DNA from: Thermovirga lienii DSM 17291
GTDB lineage: Bacteria; Synergistota; Synergistia; Synergistales; Thermovirgaceae
Direction of reading: 5' to 3'
DNA length: 64,000 nucleotides
Assembly: GCA_000233775.1 (NCBI GenBank)
Contig: CP003096.1
Location: forward strand, 1,638,501-1,702,500
A program made the translations under genes and the position numbers. Shown piece after piece: positions 34,814 through 42,732 of this stretch (position 1 is its first letter; the number at the start of each line of letters is the position of its first letter). The notes below the pieces were generated by a model that saw only the letters and a program-made list of their open reading frames with translations, ran no database searches and had not been told where the DNA came from.

Positions 34814-36382
34814 ATGAAAGTTGCAGATCTCTTCAAAAAAAGCAATTTCCCTGATTTCCGTCTTCTAGGGGGAGCAGAAGGTGTATCAAACAAGATAACC
34901 TCTGTCTCCGTCATAGATTCGCCGGATGTCTTCAGGTGGATGCGAGGAGGCGAGTTCCTAATAGGGAGCGGTTACATCTTCAAGGAAGCCCCGGACAGCA
35001 TGGCAGAGTTCATGCGCCTGGTGGCTGAAAGGGAAATAGCTGCCCTGGGGATCAAAATAGATAGATACCACTCCAAAATTCCGGAAAGCTGCATAAAGGA
35101 AGCAGACAAGCTGGGACTCCCCTTGATAGAGATTCCCCTTAAATACCGTTGGATAGACATAAACGAGATAGTTTACGGATACATACTGAAGGAAAAGGAA
35201 GGGAACAAAAACCAAAAGGGTGTAGCTTTACAGGAGATATTCAGCGAGACTTGGGATAACCACTCATTGCTTGCCAACCTGGCTTCCAGTATCAACTGTC
35301 CCTTGGCGATTAAGGCTTTCGACCTCAACATAAATAACTACTACGAAATCGATGGCTCCGTACATGACTCGGAAAGATCCGAGGCTGTTTTCTCCCTCCC
35401 ACCTCTGAGCGAAAAAGAGATGCCCTCCCAAGGTGCAGTGACCATACATGTAAGGGAGACATTGATAGAGGGAGAAAAAAGGCATGTAGCTCTATTTACT
35501 TTGAGCTCCCAGCCTCCAATTGAGATGGCCCTCATCTTACCTCCAGGAGAACAGTACCCATCGATCAAACATGAAAGGATGGCCATAAGGGCCTTAGGGA
35601 TCCTAAGGGGTAACAGTTTCGAGGCAAGATTGCACAACAACGCCCTATCAGCCCAAAGGGACCAGTTCCTGCAAAACCTGTGCCTAGGAACCTACAACAA
35701 CGAGGAGATGGTTATGCATAGGGCCAAGGAACTCAAGATAGACATGCCAGAGGAGGCAATTGTCCTTCTAACGTGCTCAACAAAGGACACTTACGCTCCC
35801 CCTCTGTGGCGTCCCCCTTTTCCTTTGAGCTACAAACATGCCAACCAATGGATAAGCATCGCAAGCACCACAGAGTACAAAGCATACCGGGAGGATCTGC
35901 AAAAAGCCGCCAAAGACGAAAGGCTATGGATCGCAGCGGGGAGCACGGTTAAAAAATGGGACAACATAAAGCTATCCTATGAAGAGGCCAAAAGGGCTAT
36001 TGATTGGCTGAGAAAATTTAAACCTGTCCCAGGAATATACATATACGGAGAACTGGCCATGCACACCCTACTCAATCGGCTGGCTTCTCTTCCTGAGGCA
36101 AAAGGCCTTTGGAAGCGGTATTGGGCCCCAGTCCTTTACGAGAACTCTGCAAGACGAGCAGTACCTCTGTCGGAAGTGGCAAAAGCCCTGATATCCTCCG
36201 ACTTTAACATAAAGGAGTGCGCAAGCTCACTGCACCTTCACTACAACACGGTGAGAAACTACATCAAGGAACTTGAGGATGTGCTTCAGGTAGACTTGAA
36301 CAATAGGCTCCACAGGTTGGCCATAACCTTGGGTTACTACATCCACACTTTACGGGACAATACCCCATGGGATGATACGTAA
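34814..36382 (+). CDS. PucR family transcriptional regulator
   Basis: A 522-residue regulator with the PucR N-terminal domain (about 1-125; TSVSVIDSPDVFRWMRGGEFLIGSGY), a variable central region, and a C-terminal helix-turn-helix of the PucR/CdaR type (about 455-515; FNIKECASSLHLHYNTVRNYIKELED). PucR proteins activate purine or amino-acid catabolism in response to a small-molecule ligand. The convergent nitrilase and AtoE-family transporter genes are natural targets (inference). AGGTG precedes ATG. A strong terminator follows. Confidence 0.85.
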   Translation: MKVADLFKKSNFPDFRLLGGAEGVSNKITSVSVIDSPDVFRWMRGGEFLIGSGYIFKEAPDSMAEFMRLVAEREIAALGIKIDRYHSKIPESCIKEADKLGLPLIEIPLKYRWIDINEIVYGYILKEKEGNKNQKGVALQEIFSETWDNHSLLANLASSINCPLAIKAFDLNINNYYEIDGSVHDSERSEAVFSLPPLSEKEMPSQGAVTIHVRETLIEGEKRHVALFTLSSQPPIEMALILPPGEQYPSIKHERMAIRALGILRGNSFEARLHNNALSAQRDQFLQNLCLGTYNNEEMVMHRAKELKIDMPEEAIVLLTCSTKDTYAPPLWRPPFPLSYKHANQWISIASTTEYKAYREDLQKAAKDERLWIAAGSTVKKWDNIKLSYEEAKRAIDWLRKFKPVPGIYIYGELAMHTLLNRLASLPEAKGLWKRYWAPVLYENSARRAVPLSEVAKALISSDFNIKECASSLHLHYNTVRNYIKELEDVLQVDLNNRLHRLAITLGYYIHTLRDNTPWDDT

Positions 36383-36397
36383 TATTTATCGAGACAA

Positions 36398-36424
36398 CAA
36401 ATGGGGGGCTATGCCCCCCATTTG
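36398..36424. terminator. bidirectional terminator (pucR / nitrilase)
   Basis: CAAATGGGGGGC, loop TAT, GCCCCCCATTTG then TTT: a perfect 12-bp stem between convergent genes. Confidence 0.9.
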
Positions 36425-36433
36425 TTTGACGAA

Positions 36434-37357
36434 TTAAGAACTTTTCTTCTTATAAGGGATTCGCTTTGCAGGCTCAAAGGGGCATTTGCCTTCCTTCAAT
36501 ATCCAATCCTTGTAAACGCCCACGTTTCGATCCTCTATATGATCGAATATCATGGGGGATTTGGTGCCGTGGCTGACATATTTTATTGGATCTGGATCCA
36601 GCTTTGCGGAGATTATTTCATCATTACCTCTGGCCTGTGCCAATTTCCATCCCGTGGGGTCTATTATCATGGAGCTACCGAAGAAGCTGTTGCCCGAACC
36701 ATCCACTCCCACCGAGTTGATGGCCACATAATACACGTGATTGTCGTAGGCCCTGGCCTGGTTCACAAACTGCCAAATATCGTAAGTGCGAAGCAAGGCA
36801 GAAGGTCTCACTATGACCTCGGCCCCCATGAGGGTCTCCGTTGTCGCAAGATCGGGAAAATCACCATCATAGCATATGGTAAGTCCTATCTTGGCAAATT
36901 TGGTCTCCACAACTACAGGTTTGTCTCCAGCTGTGGTCCACCCTCCACCTTCCTTTCTCTCCGTTGGGAAGGGATGGGTCTTGTCATAGATGTCACCCAC
37001 TATGTTGCCGTTATCGTCTATAACCATGCAGGAATTGTAAACTATATCCTTGGAAGGCCCCCTCCGATAAGTGGGCCAAACCACATGAACGCCTAACTTA
37101 GCTGCCGCTTCCTGGATTGGCTCGGTTATAGGACCTGGAACGTCGCTTACGGCCTCCCAGAGAGATTCGATAGTCTCTTCCTGTGTAGCCTTGGGAAGAG
37201 GAGTAAAGCCCGTGGTTATGGTCTCTGGAAAGACCACTAGATCTGCTTCATGTTCCTTGACTGCCTTCTCAAGGAAGACTAAGGCCTTTTCTATGTTGGC
37301 CTTGACATCCATGGGCTTTATGGTGAACTGGCATCCTGCAACTATAAATTCCTTCAC
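36434..37357 (-). CDS. carbon-nitrogen hydrolase (nitrilase superfamily amidohydrolase)
   Basis: A 307-residue nitrilase-superfamily enzyme with the complete catalytic triad: Glu45 (VVFPETI), Lys126 (YDKTHPF) and Cys162 (ICYDGDFPD). The text around Cys (CYDGDFPD) fits amidases or carbamoylases rather than true nitrilases. It should hydrolyse a small amide or N-carbamoyl compound. Forms an operon with the transporter gene 36 bases upstream. Substrate unknown; a PucR regulator next door hints at a nitrogenous compound. Confidence 0.88.
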   Translation of the reverse strand: MKEFIVAGCQFTIKPMDVKANIEKALVFLEKAVKEHEADLVVFPETITTGFTPLPKATQEETIESLWEAVSDVPGPITEPIQEAAAKLGVHVVWPTYRRGPSKDIVYNSCMVIDDNGNIVGDIYDKTHPFPTERKEGGGWTTAGDKPVVVETKFAKIGLTICYDGDFPDLATTETLMGAEVIVRPSALLRTYDIWQFVNQARAYDNHVYYVAINSVGVDGSGNSFFGSSMIIDPTGWKLAQARGNDEIISAKLDPDPIKYVSHGTKSPMIFDHIEDRNVGVYKDWILKEGKCPFEPAKRIPYKKKSS

Positions 37358-37393
37358 TTACCTTTCCTCCCTTCAAAGTGAAAACACATAGTC

Positions 37394-38746
37394 TTAGAAA
37401 CTAACCGGCAGGTAGGAGCCGATTATGTATATGATGCCCACCACGAGCATGACCGCCGTGGAATAACCGATAATGTCTCTTGCCTTCAGCCCCGTGATTC
37501 CGAGCAGCGCTATGGCCCAGAAGGGCTGAAGCATGTTGGACCAACAGTTACCCCAAGCCTGGGTAGTAGCGACCTTGACAACGTCGACGCCCAACATCTG
37601 GGCAGACTTTACAGCAATGGGACCTTGCACCGCCCACTGACCGCCGCCGCTGGGCACGAAGAGGTTTACTATGGATGAGGTTATGAAGGTCCACATGGGC
37701 AACGTCCTGGGAGTGGAGAAGGAAACGATCCAACCTGCAAACACGTCCACAAGTCCGCTGTGTCGGATCATGCCCATGATCCCAGCATAGAATGGGAACT
37801 GCAGAATGATTCCGGCTACGCTTTTGGCGGAATCCGATACGGCCTTTACGTAGCTGGCTACGGTCCTGTGAAGTATCATGCCCAGGAACAGGAAGATGGC
37901 GTTTACTATGTTAAGATTCAGGTCGAAGCCCTTGGTAGCGAAGTGATAGACTATGTAAGCCACGCCCAAGGCACAGATTAGGTAGTTCACTATGATACTG
38001 TGATTCAAACGGTCGCCTATTGTTGGATTTTGAGGCTTCTTGACGTGAGTCACATGCTGTTCCTTCAAAAATTTAACCGTTTCGGTATCCAGTTCCTGAA
38101 GCTCCTCCTCTTTAGGAGCCATTTTCGCTATGATGAACGCGGGCAGAAAGGCCGTCAGTATCATCACGAACAGGTTCATGGGGGTAAGTATACTTTGAGA
38201 TACGGGAATTACGCCTATTTCTTTCTCCAAGAAGTGGCCAGGTGTAGCTATAAGCAGCTGAACAGAACCGGAAAAACCAGCATGCCATACCATCTGGCCA
38301 AGGTATGCAGCGGCGCCCAGAAGACCGTAGCTGAACTTGACTCCTTTAGCATACAGCTTTTTCGCAACCTCTCTAGCGAATATTGAAGCAAGGATCAAGG
38401 ACAGTCCCCAATGTACCATGGCGGAGACACACGCCAGCATTGCAACCCAAAATGCACCGGATTTTCCGTCTTTTGGCTTGTCTGCCAGCTTATCGACGAA
38501 CTTATGGACGCTGGGTGCAGCAACAAGCGCCGCAGGAGTAATGACCATTAGGCACATTTGCATGGAGAAGGGCAATAAACTCCAAAATCCCTTGTACCAG
38601 TTTATCACCATTTGCATTACTGATTGATGGGTTATGGTCACACCCAATATGAAAGAAATAAACGTCAGTATGACCGCAAAAATGAACGGGTCTGGAAGAT
38701 ATTTCATAGAAAGCCTTGCTAGCACATCTCCTAGCCTTTTAATCAT
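37394..38746 (-). CDS. short-chain fatty acid transporter, AtoE family
   Basis: A 450-residue membrane protein with about 12 hydrophobic segments. Family motifs include MKYLPDPFIFAVILTF at the start, VHWGLSLILASIFA (about 111-124), YLGQMVWHAGFSGS (about 150-163), and PSGGGQWAVQGPIAV near residue 350. AtoE proteins carry short-chain fatty acids; relatives move other carboxylates. ATG at 38746 has GGAGG 12 bases before it. Transcribed with the nitrilase gene, so it may import the nitrilase substrate or export its acid product (inference). Confidence 0.88.
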   Translation of the reverse strand: MIKRLGDVLARLSMKYLPDPFIFAVILTFISFILGVTITHQSVMQMVINWYKGFWSLLPFSMQMCLMVITPAALVAAPSVHKFVDKLADKPKDGKSGAFWVAMLACVSAMVHWGLSLILASIFAREVAKKLYAKGVKFSYGLLGAAAYLGQMVWHAGFSGSVQLLIATPGHFLEKEIGVIPVSQSILTPMNLFVMILTAFLPAFIIAKMAPKEEELQELDTETVKFLKEQHVTHVKKPQNPTIGDRLNHSIIVNYLICALGVAYIVYHFATKGFDLNLNIVNAIFLFLGMILHRTVASYVKAVSDSAKSVAGIILQFPFYAGIMGMIRHSGLVDVFAGWIVSFSTPRTLPMWTFITSSIVNLFVPSGGGQWAVQGPIAVKSAQMLGVDVVKVATTQAWGNCWSNMLQPFWAIALLGITGLKARDIIGYSTAVMLVVGIIYIIGSYLPVSF

Positions 38747-38957
38747 AACAACATTCCACCTCCGTCTGAATATTTAGCCTAAAACCCAAGCCGCAACCTT
38801 TCCTTTTTAATTTGCTCCCCACTTGACCTCCTTTCCAGTTTTTTTGCATACCAAACAACTCCCCACCTTCATTCTATAGAGAAACACCACCTCATTGACT
38901 GTCATCCCTTGACATGCTCAGGGTTTGTTTGTTGTCAACCTTATTAGGCAATTAAAA

Positions 38958-38987
38958 AAGGGCGAGCCTACTCTTAGGCTCGCCCTT
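38958..38987 (-). terminator. intrinsic terminator of the CoA-transferase gene
   Basis: AAGGGCGAGCCTA, 4-base loop, TAGGCTCGCCCTT: a perfect 13-bp stem followed by TTTTTT on the minus strand, 22 bases past the stop codon. Confidence 0.92.
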
Positions 38988-39008
38988 ACTCTCTCTGATC
39001 TCTTGGGC

Positions 39009-40193
39009 TTATATAACATTCTCCTCTTTTAAGGTCTTTATTTCCTCAACGGACAAACCAGCGTAAAGACCTAAAACATTTTCATTGTCCTCTCCGAGAA
39101 CTGGAGCAGGTTTTTCTATCTTGCCAGGGGTCTTTGACAGCTTAATGGGACAACCAGGCATCTTCAAGCTGCCTGCGACAGGATGTTCTACTTCCACTAT
39201 CATTTCCCTCTCGAGTACTTGTGGATCCTTTACGACCTGCTCTATGTTGTTGATGGGCCCACAAGGCACCCCGACAGCCCGCAGCCTCTCTATCCAGGCC
39301 GAAGTGGTATCTTGGGCCATTATATCTTCAAGAATTGGCTCCAACTCCTCCCAATTGTCATTCCTCGCTGCGTTACTTTCGAAACGGCTGTCCTTCGCCA
39401 GTTCGGGACGATCCACCAGCTCACAGAAACGCCTCCAAATGTCGTCGTTCCCCACAGCGATGTTTACGAAGCCGTCACTGGTTTTGAATGTAGCGAAAGG
39501 AGCAATGGAAGGATGCCTATTTCCTATGGGAGTGGGAACCTTACCTGTCACAAAGTAACGGGATATGGCGTTCTCCAATATGGCAACCTGACAGTCAAGC
39601 ATGGCGACATCGACCATCTGACCTTCGTCCGTCTTTTCACGGTGATGGAGAGCAGCAAGTATTCCAATGGCACAAAATACCCCTGCAAAAATATCTGCGA
39701 TGGAACTTCCTACCTTGGTAGGGTGTTGAGCGTCAGGTCCCGTGATGCTCATGATTCCCCCCATTCCTTGAACTATAAGGTCATAAGCAGGAAGCTGGGA
39801 ATAAGGCCCTGTATATCCAAAACCGCTGGAAGAAGCGTAAATAAGCCTAGGATTTAGCTCCTTCAAAGTTTCGTAGCCCAGCCCTAATTTATCCATGACG
39901 CCTGGCCTGAAGTTCTCCACCACCACGTCGAAATGGGGGACCATCTTCTTGACGATCTCAACAGCCCTTTTATCCTTCAGGTTCAGAGTTATACTCTTTT
40001 TGTTCCTGTTTATGCTCATGAAATAAGCGCTTTCCTCACCAATGAACGGCCCAAAGGCTCTGGAATCATCTCCTGCACCAGGCCTTTCTACTTTGACAAC
40101 TTCTGCACCCAAATCAGCTAAAATCATTGTGCAGAATGGACCAGCCAAAACTCGCGTGAAATCAAGTATCCTTATGCCCTCCAAAGCCTTCAA
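39009..40193 (-). CDS. CaiB/BaiF family (class III) CoA-transferase
   Basis: A 394-residue class III CoA-transferase. N-terminal RILDFTRVLAGPFCTMILADLGAEVVKVE (about 7-35) is diagnostic; the catalytic Asp lies in SSIADIFAG (about 167-175), and MDKLGLGYETLKELNPRLIYAS is typical. It swaps CoA between carboxylic acids. TTG at 40193 starts the family-typical KALEGIRILDF and has GAAGGGTG 6 bases before it; further upstream GTG codons exist. Single-gene unit with its own terminator. Substrates unknown; linked by position to the AtoE transporter. Confidence 0.88.
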   Translation of the reverse strand: MKALEGIRILDFTRVLAGPFCTMILADLGAEVVKVERPGAGDDSRAFGPFIGEESAYFMSINRNKKSITLNLKDKRAVEIVKKMVPHFDVVVENFRPGVMDKLGLGYETLKELNPRLIYASSSGFGYTGPYSQLPAYDLIVQGMGGIMSITGPDAQHPTKVGSSIADIFAGVFCAIGILAALHHREKTDEGQMVDVAMLDCQVAILENAISRYFVTGKVPTPIGNRHPSIAPFATFKTSDGFVNIAVGNDDIWRRFCELVDRPELAKDSRFESNAARNDNWEELEPILEDIMAQDTTSAWIERLRAVGVPCGPINNIEQVVKDPQVLEREMIVEVEHPVAGSLKMPGCPIKLSKTPGKIEKPAPVLGEDNENVLGLYAGLSVEEIKTLKEENVI

Positions 40194-40289
40194 AGAAATC
40201 ACCCTTCCCCCGTAAGATTTCACCACCTAAACATTTTAGCGACCCATTCTGGCGTTGTAGCTGTCAAATCCTAACAAAAAAATGTCTTT

Positions 40290-40754
40290 TTACTTGTTGC
40301 CCCGAATCATATCAACCCTCTCGTTGATAGCCTCCCAAAGAGACCTAGCTTCCTTTATACCCACGATGTAGCGCCTTCCATCCGTCATTCGTATATCCAA
40401 GGCCTCGGTTACGCCCACGCTGTAGAGCCACCCCTTGTATATCCTCTTCAAACCCACAGAGTGCCAAGGTATCTTGGTTAAAGATACCGATTGGATCTCC
40501 GACAAAGGAATGCAGCGCTTGACCAATCCAGGCCCCATACGAACCTCTAAAGCATCCTCAGCCAATGTTACCTTTATAGAAGTAAAAAACACCAATGTGA
40601 AGCCTAAAAGAGCTGCTGAGACCACTAAAACTGCGTAAGGAAAACTGTCATCAGAAGTTTTCAGTGCCCAAGCCTGTATTACAATGGCGACGAAAACGAG
40701 CACAAGAACAGCCCTAAGTCCCCATCCTTGCTGAACATATGTGCGCTTTCCCAT
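40290..40754 (-). CDS. membrane protein with bacterial PH-like domain
   Basis: A 154-residue protein with two hydrophobic segments (about 13-29 and 39-58) and a C-terminal beta-rich domain (VTLAEDALEVRMGPGLVKRCIPLSEIQSV onward) like bPH/YdbT-type proteins. GGAGGG lies 6 bases before ATG. Function unknown; such proteins are membrane-associated scaffolds. Appears monocistronic. Confidence 0.7.
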   Translation of the reverse strand: MGKRTYVQQGWGLRAVLVLVFVAIVIQAWALKTSDDSFPYAVLVVSAALLGFTLVFFTSIKVTLAEDALEVRMGPGLVKRCIPLSEIQSVSLTKIPWHSVGLKRIYKGWLYSVGVTEALDIRMTDGRRYIVGIKEARSLWEAINERVDMIRGNK

Positions 40755-40903
40755 GTTAATCCCTCCACAAGTGCATAGTTAGAGTATTTTACCATAGGAA
40801 CAAAACGAGAGATAAGAAAGGATTGCAATCTCACGCCCTGCAATCAATAGCAGTGTGATATAATTTTATCGTGCTAAACACTAAGAAGAGGAGGAAAGCA
40901 AAG

Positions 40904-41107
40904 ATGAGCGGAGTCTACAAAATAATAGAAATAATAGGTTGCAGCAGCACATCCTGGGAAGACGCAGTAAAGACGGCCGTGGAAACTGCATCCAAAAGCC
41001 TTCAAGACCTCAGGATTGCTGAAGTGGTAGCGCAAGACGTAACCATAAAGGACGGAAAGGTGGACCAATATCGGGTAAAAATTAAACTATCTTTCAAATA
41101 CCACTAA
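40904..41107 (+). CDS. dodecin-like protein lacking the flavin-binding residues
   Basis: A 67-residue dodecin (YKIIEIIGCSSTSWEDAVKTAV, then LRIAEVVAQDVTIKDGKV and a C-terminal strand). Dodecins form hollow dodecamers that bind flavins. Here the flavin-stacking Trp of LRWFEVV is replaced (LRIAEVV) and the following Gln (HYQV) is Arg (QYRV), so it may bind another ligand or metal, as some non-flavin dodecins do. ATG at 40904 has GGAGG 9 bases before it. TATAAT at 40859-40864 is a likely -10 box. Convergent, with a 4-base overlap, with the TGA-containing gene. Confidence 0.85.
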   Translation: MSGVYKIIEIIGCSSTSWEDAVKTAVETASKSLQDLRIAEVVAQDVTIKDGKVDQYRVKIKLSFKYH

Positions 41108-41457
41108 CAATCAACAATGACATTGGTACCCAACAATAAGTATCCAAGGGTGGTAGGCACCTTATCGATGTAGAGGGCCTCTCCTTCATATTTGAGTCCC
41201 TTCTGGACCCATAGTTTTATCTCCTGTGACTTCACAAGAGAATAGTTTTCTGTGTCTTTTGGCTTGCCACCCTGCACGAGGGCTACATAGTTGGCCCTTC
41301 AACCAGAACCTATATTCTGCAAACTAATGTAACCTTCGTTCCCCATCTTGGCCATCGCTTTCCTGGCCTCGTCGGAAAAAACGACCTCCTGCGCCAAGAC
41401 AGGAGACACGAAAACAAGAACGAAAGCGAACATCAATATAACGGCCTTCAACTTCAT
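41104..41457 (-). CDS. exported protein with in-frame TGA: candidate selenoprotein, HesB-like
   Basis: The frame starts at ATG 41457 (AGGTGG 9 bases upstream) with a clear signal peptide (AVILMFAFVLVFVSPVLA) and runs to TGA at 41299-41301 after NIGSG. Read through that single TGA, it continues 64 more codons without a stop, with coding character (RANYVALVQGGKPKDTENYS; KLWVQKGLKYEGEALYID), to TAG at 41104. The context GSG-U-RANYVALVQGG resembles the GxGC/GxGU site of HesB/IscA-like proteins, in which bacterial selenocysteine members are known. Total 117 residues. A small stem-loop follows the TGA. Alternatives are a point-mutated pseudogene or two products. Selenocysteine is an inference. Confidence 0.6.
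41270..41301 (-). promoter_or_regulatory. candidate bacterial SECIS element next to the in-frame TGA
   Basis: On the minus strand the TGA is followed after 16 bases by CCCT, loop CGTGC, AGGG (41270-41282). A competing pairing AGGGC/GCCCT begins directly after the TGA. Distance and a G-containing apical loop are compatible with a bacterial SECIS, but such stems are short and occur by chance. Confidence 0.35.
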
Positions 41458-41491
41458 GAACCATTGCCACCTACCTCTCAACAAATCTCCA

Positions 41492-41878
41492 TCAAAAACG
41501 CCTTTCTTTCCTTATCTCCTCATATGCGGCCTGAATATCTTGGAACTTCTTCGTGGCTAGCTCAATAAATTCTTCGTCAAAATCCTGACCTATGAACCTA
41601 TCGGGATGATATTTGGCCACAAGCTCCTTGTAACGCTTCTTTATTGTCTCTACGTCCGCACTTCTGGAAAGTCCCATAACTTGGTAAGGATCTCTAAAAG
41701 AGTGCCTACTGCCTGTGGAGCTATTTCCTCCATTTTCGTGACCTTCATTCCAAGCTCTTCGGTAGGCTCCACCGGCATTGACCCGTGCCTGCCTCAATAT
41801 GGCAGCCAGTACCTTGAAGCCAAAAAACAACAATAAAATGGGAAAGGCCAACCTCAAAAGCCTTAAAACAAACAGCAT
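41492..41878 (-). CDS. membrane-anchored J-domain protein
   Basis: A 128-residue protein with an N-terminal membrane helix (about 8-27, LLRLAFPILLLFFGFKVLAA) and a C-terminal J-domain (about 63-128: DPYQVMGLSRSADVETIKKRYKELVAKYHPDRF) containing HPD. DjlA-like in plan but much shorter. It would recruit DnaK to the inner membrane. GGAGGG is 7 bases before ATG. Lies upstream of the TGA-containing exported protein gene, 34 bases apart, probably in one transcript. Confidence 0.85.
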   Translation of the reverse strand: MLFVLRLLRLAFPILLLFFGFKVLAAILRQARVNAGGAYRRAWNEGHENGGNSSTGSRHSFRDPYQVMGLSRSADVETIKKRYKELVAKYHPDRFIGQDFDEEFIELATKKFQDIQAAYEEIRKERRF

Positions 41879-41898
41879 CCTTTACCCTCCAGGCACTA

Positions 41899-42153
41899 TT
41901 ACTCTTTTTGGAGCTCCCTTATCTCCTTGCGAAGTTTCTCGATCTGCTCCGTGGTATCCTCTATATCCTTTTTGATCTTCTGCAGCCATTCTTTTCTCTT
42001 AGTTTTGTCGATCTCACCAGCTTTTTCCCCACTCTCAAGGAGGGAAAGCTTCTTTTCCTGTATTTTTAGCCAATCCATTAACTTCTTCTCTCTATCGATC
42101 AGTTCCTTGATTCTTTCTGCATCTTCATCGTCTCTTACAAACGCTCTGCTCAT
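41899..42153 (-). CDS. small coiled-coil protein
   Basis: An 84-residue, highly charged protein, almost all helical heptads (LKIQEKKLSLLESGEKAG; IKKDIEDTTEQIEKLRKEIRELQKE). Its start MSRAFVRDDEDAE resembles the beginning of some GreA/GreB-type proteins, whose first domain is also a coiled coil, but the C-terminal FKBP-like domain is missing. ATG at 42153 has GGAGGGGG upstream; a longer start is unlikely. First gene before the J-domain gene. Function unknown. Confidence 0.65.
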   Translation of the reverse strand: MSRAFVRDDEDAERIKELIDREKKLMDWLKIQEKKLSLLESGEKAGEIDKTKRKEWLQKIKKDIEDTTEQIEKLRKEIRELQKE

Positions 42154-42252
42154 GGCTTCCCCCTCCTCTCCCGGAATTTTATCATCTAAAAACACATTGT
42201 GTGGTAGCTTTTACTGCATTTATTCCCATTGAAATTATAGGATATCCAATTA

Positions 42253-42717
42253 TTACAGACCGCAGGAAAGATTGTTCCAAAAGGTTCGGAAGACCCTTGC
42301 AGCTTTTTTTATCCTAGCCTTGCATTCTGGGGTAATTCGATAGGAAAAATCAAAGGATTCCCCTGTAACGGATATCAACCATCCCTCGGGGGCCTGGCCG
42401 ACCAACTGTTCAGCCAAGGAGAGCACATTAGCTGGGCCAAAAGTGTGCATGTTCAGCCCCTCAGCTTTCATGTCCTTAGGGATTACCTTCTCGAAAAGGA
42501 ACCCTTCGGGATAGGACTTCAAAGATGCATCACAAAAAAACAACATCTGGTACCCTTGAACCTCTAGAAGCACCTCAGGGACCAATTGATGTCCTCTCCA
42601 CAACCTTACTTCCGCTCCACTGCTTTTGATGATGCGGGCCACAAGCCCTGCAAGCAAGTGGCCCGCTCCATCATCCTGCCTGGAGACGTTTCCGTATCCC
42701 AGGACGAAAACCTTCAT
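42253..42717 (-). CDS. [NiFe] hydrogenase maturation protease (HybD/HoxW family)
   Basis: A 154-residue endopeptidase. GYGNVSRQDDGAG at the N-terminus is the family signature; the three nickel ligands are Glu in LVPEVLLE (about 47), Asp in FCDASL (about 62) and His in NMHTFGP (about 90). It removes the C-terminal peptide of the large subunit after nickel insertion. Lies directly downstream of the large subunit gene, 15 bases away, which fits its dedicated role. Confidence 0.93.
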   Translation of the reverse strand: MKVFVLGYGNVSRQDDGAGHLLAGLVARIIKSSGAEVRLWRGHQLVPEVLLEVQGYQMLFFCDASLKSYPEGFLFEKVIPKDMKAEGLNMHTFGPANVLSLAEQLVGQAPEGWLISVTGESFDFSYRITPECKARIKKAARVFRTFWNNLSCGL

Positions 42718-42732
42718 GTTCTTACCCTCAGG

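Noticed and set aside
38747-38880. A 36-codon minus-strand frame overlapping the AtoE start, beginning near a GGGGAG site
   Set aside because: Composition is basic and unlike a membrane partner, spacing of the ribosome site is poor, and the overlap can arise from the A/T-rich start region. Not enough to call a gene.
38900-38914. Inverted repeat TGTCATCCCTTGACA upstream of the AtoE gene
   Set aside because: Arms are only five bases and no second copy was found in the window, so an operator cannot be supported.
41299-41457. Calling the exported protein a complete 52-residue product ending at TGA
   Set aside because: The downstream 64 codons remain open and protein-like in the same frame, so a short product is the less economical reading, though it is not excluded.
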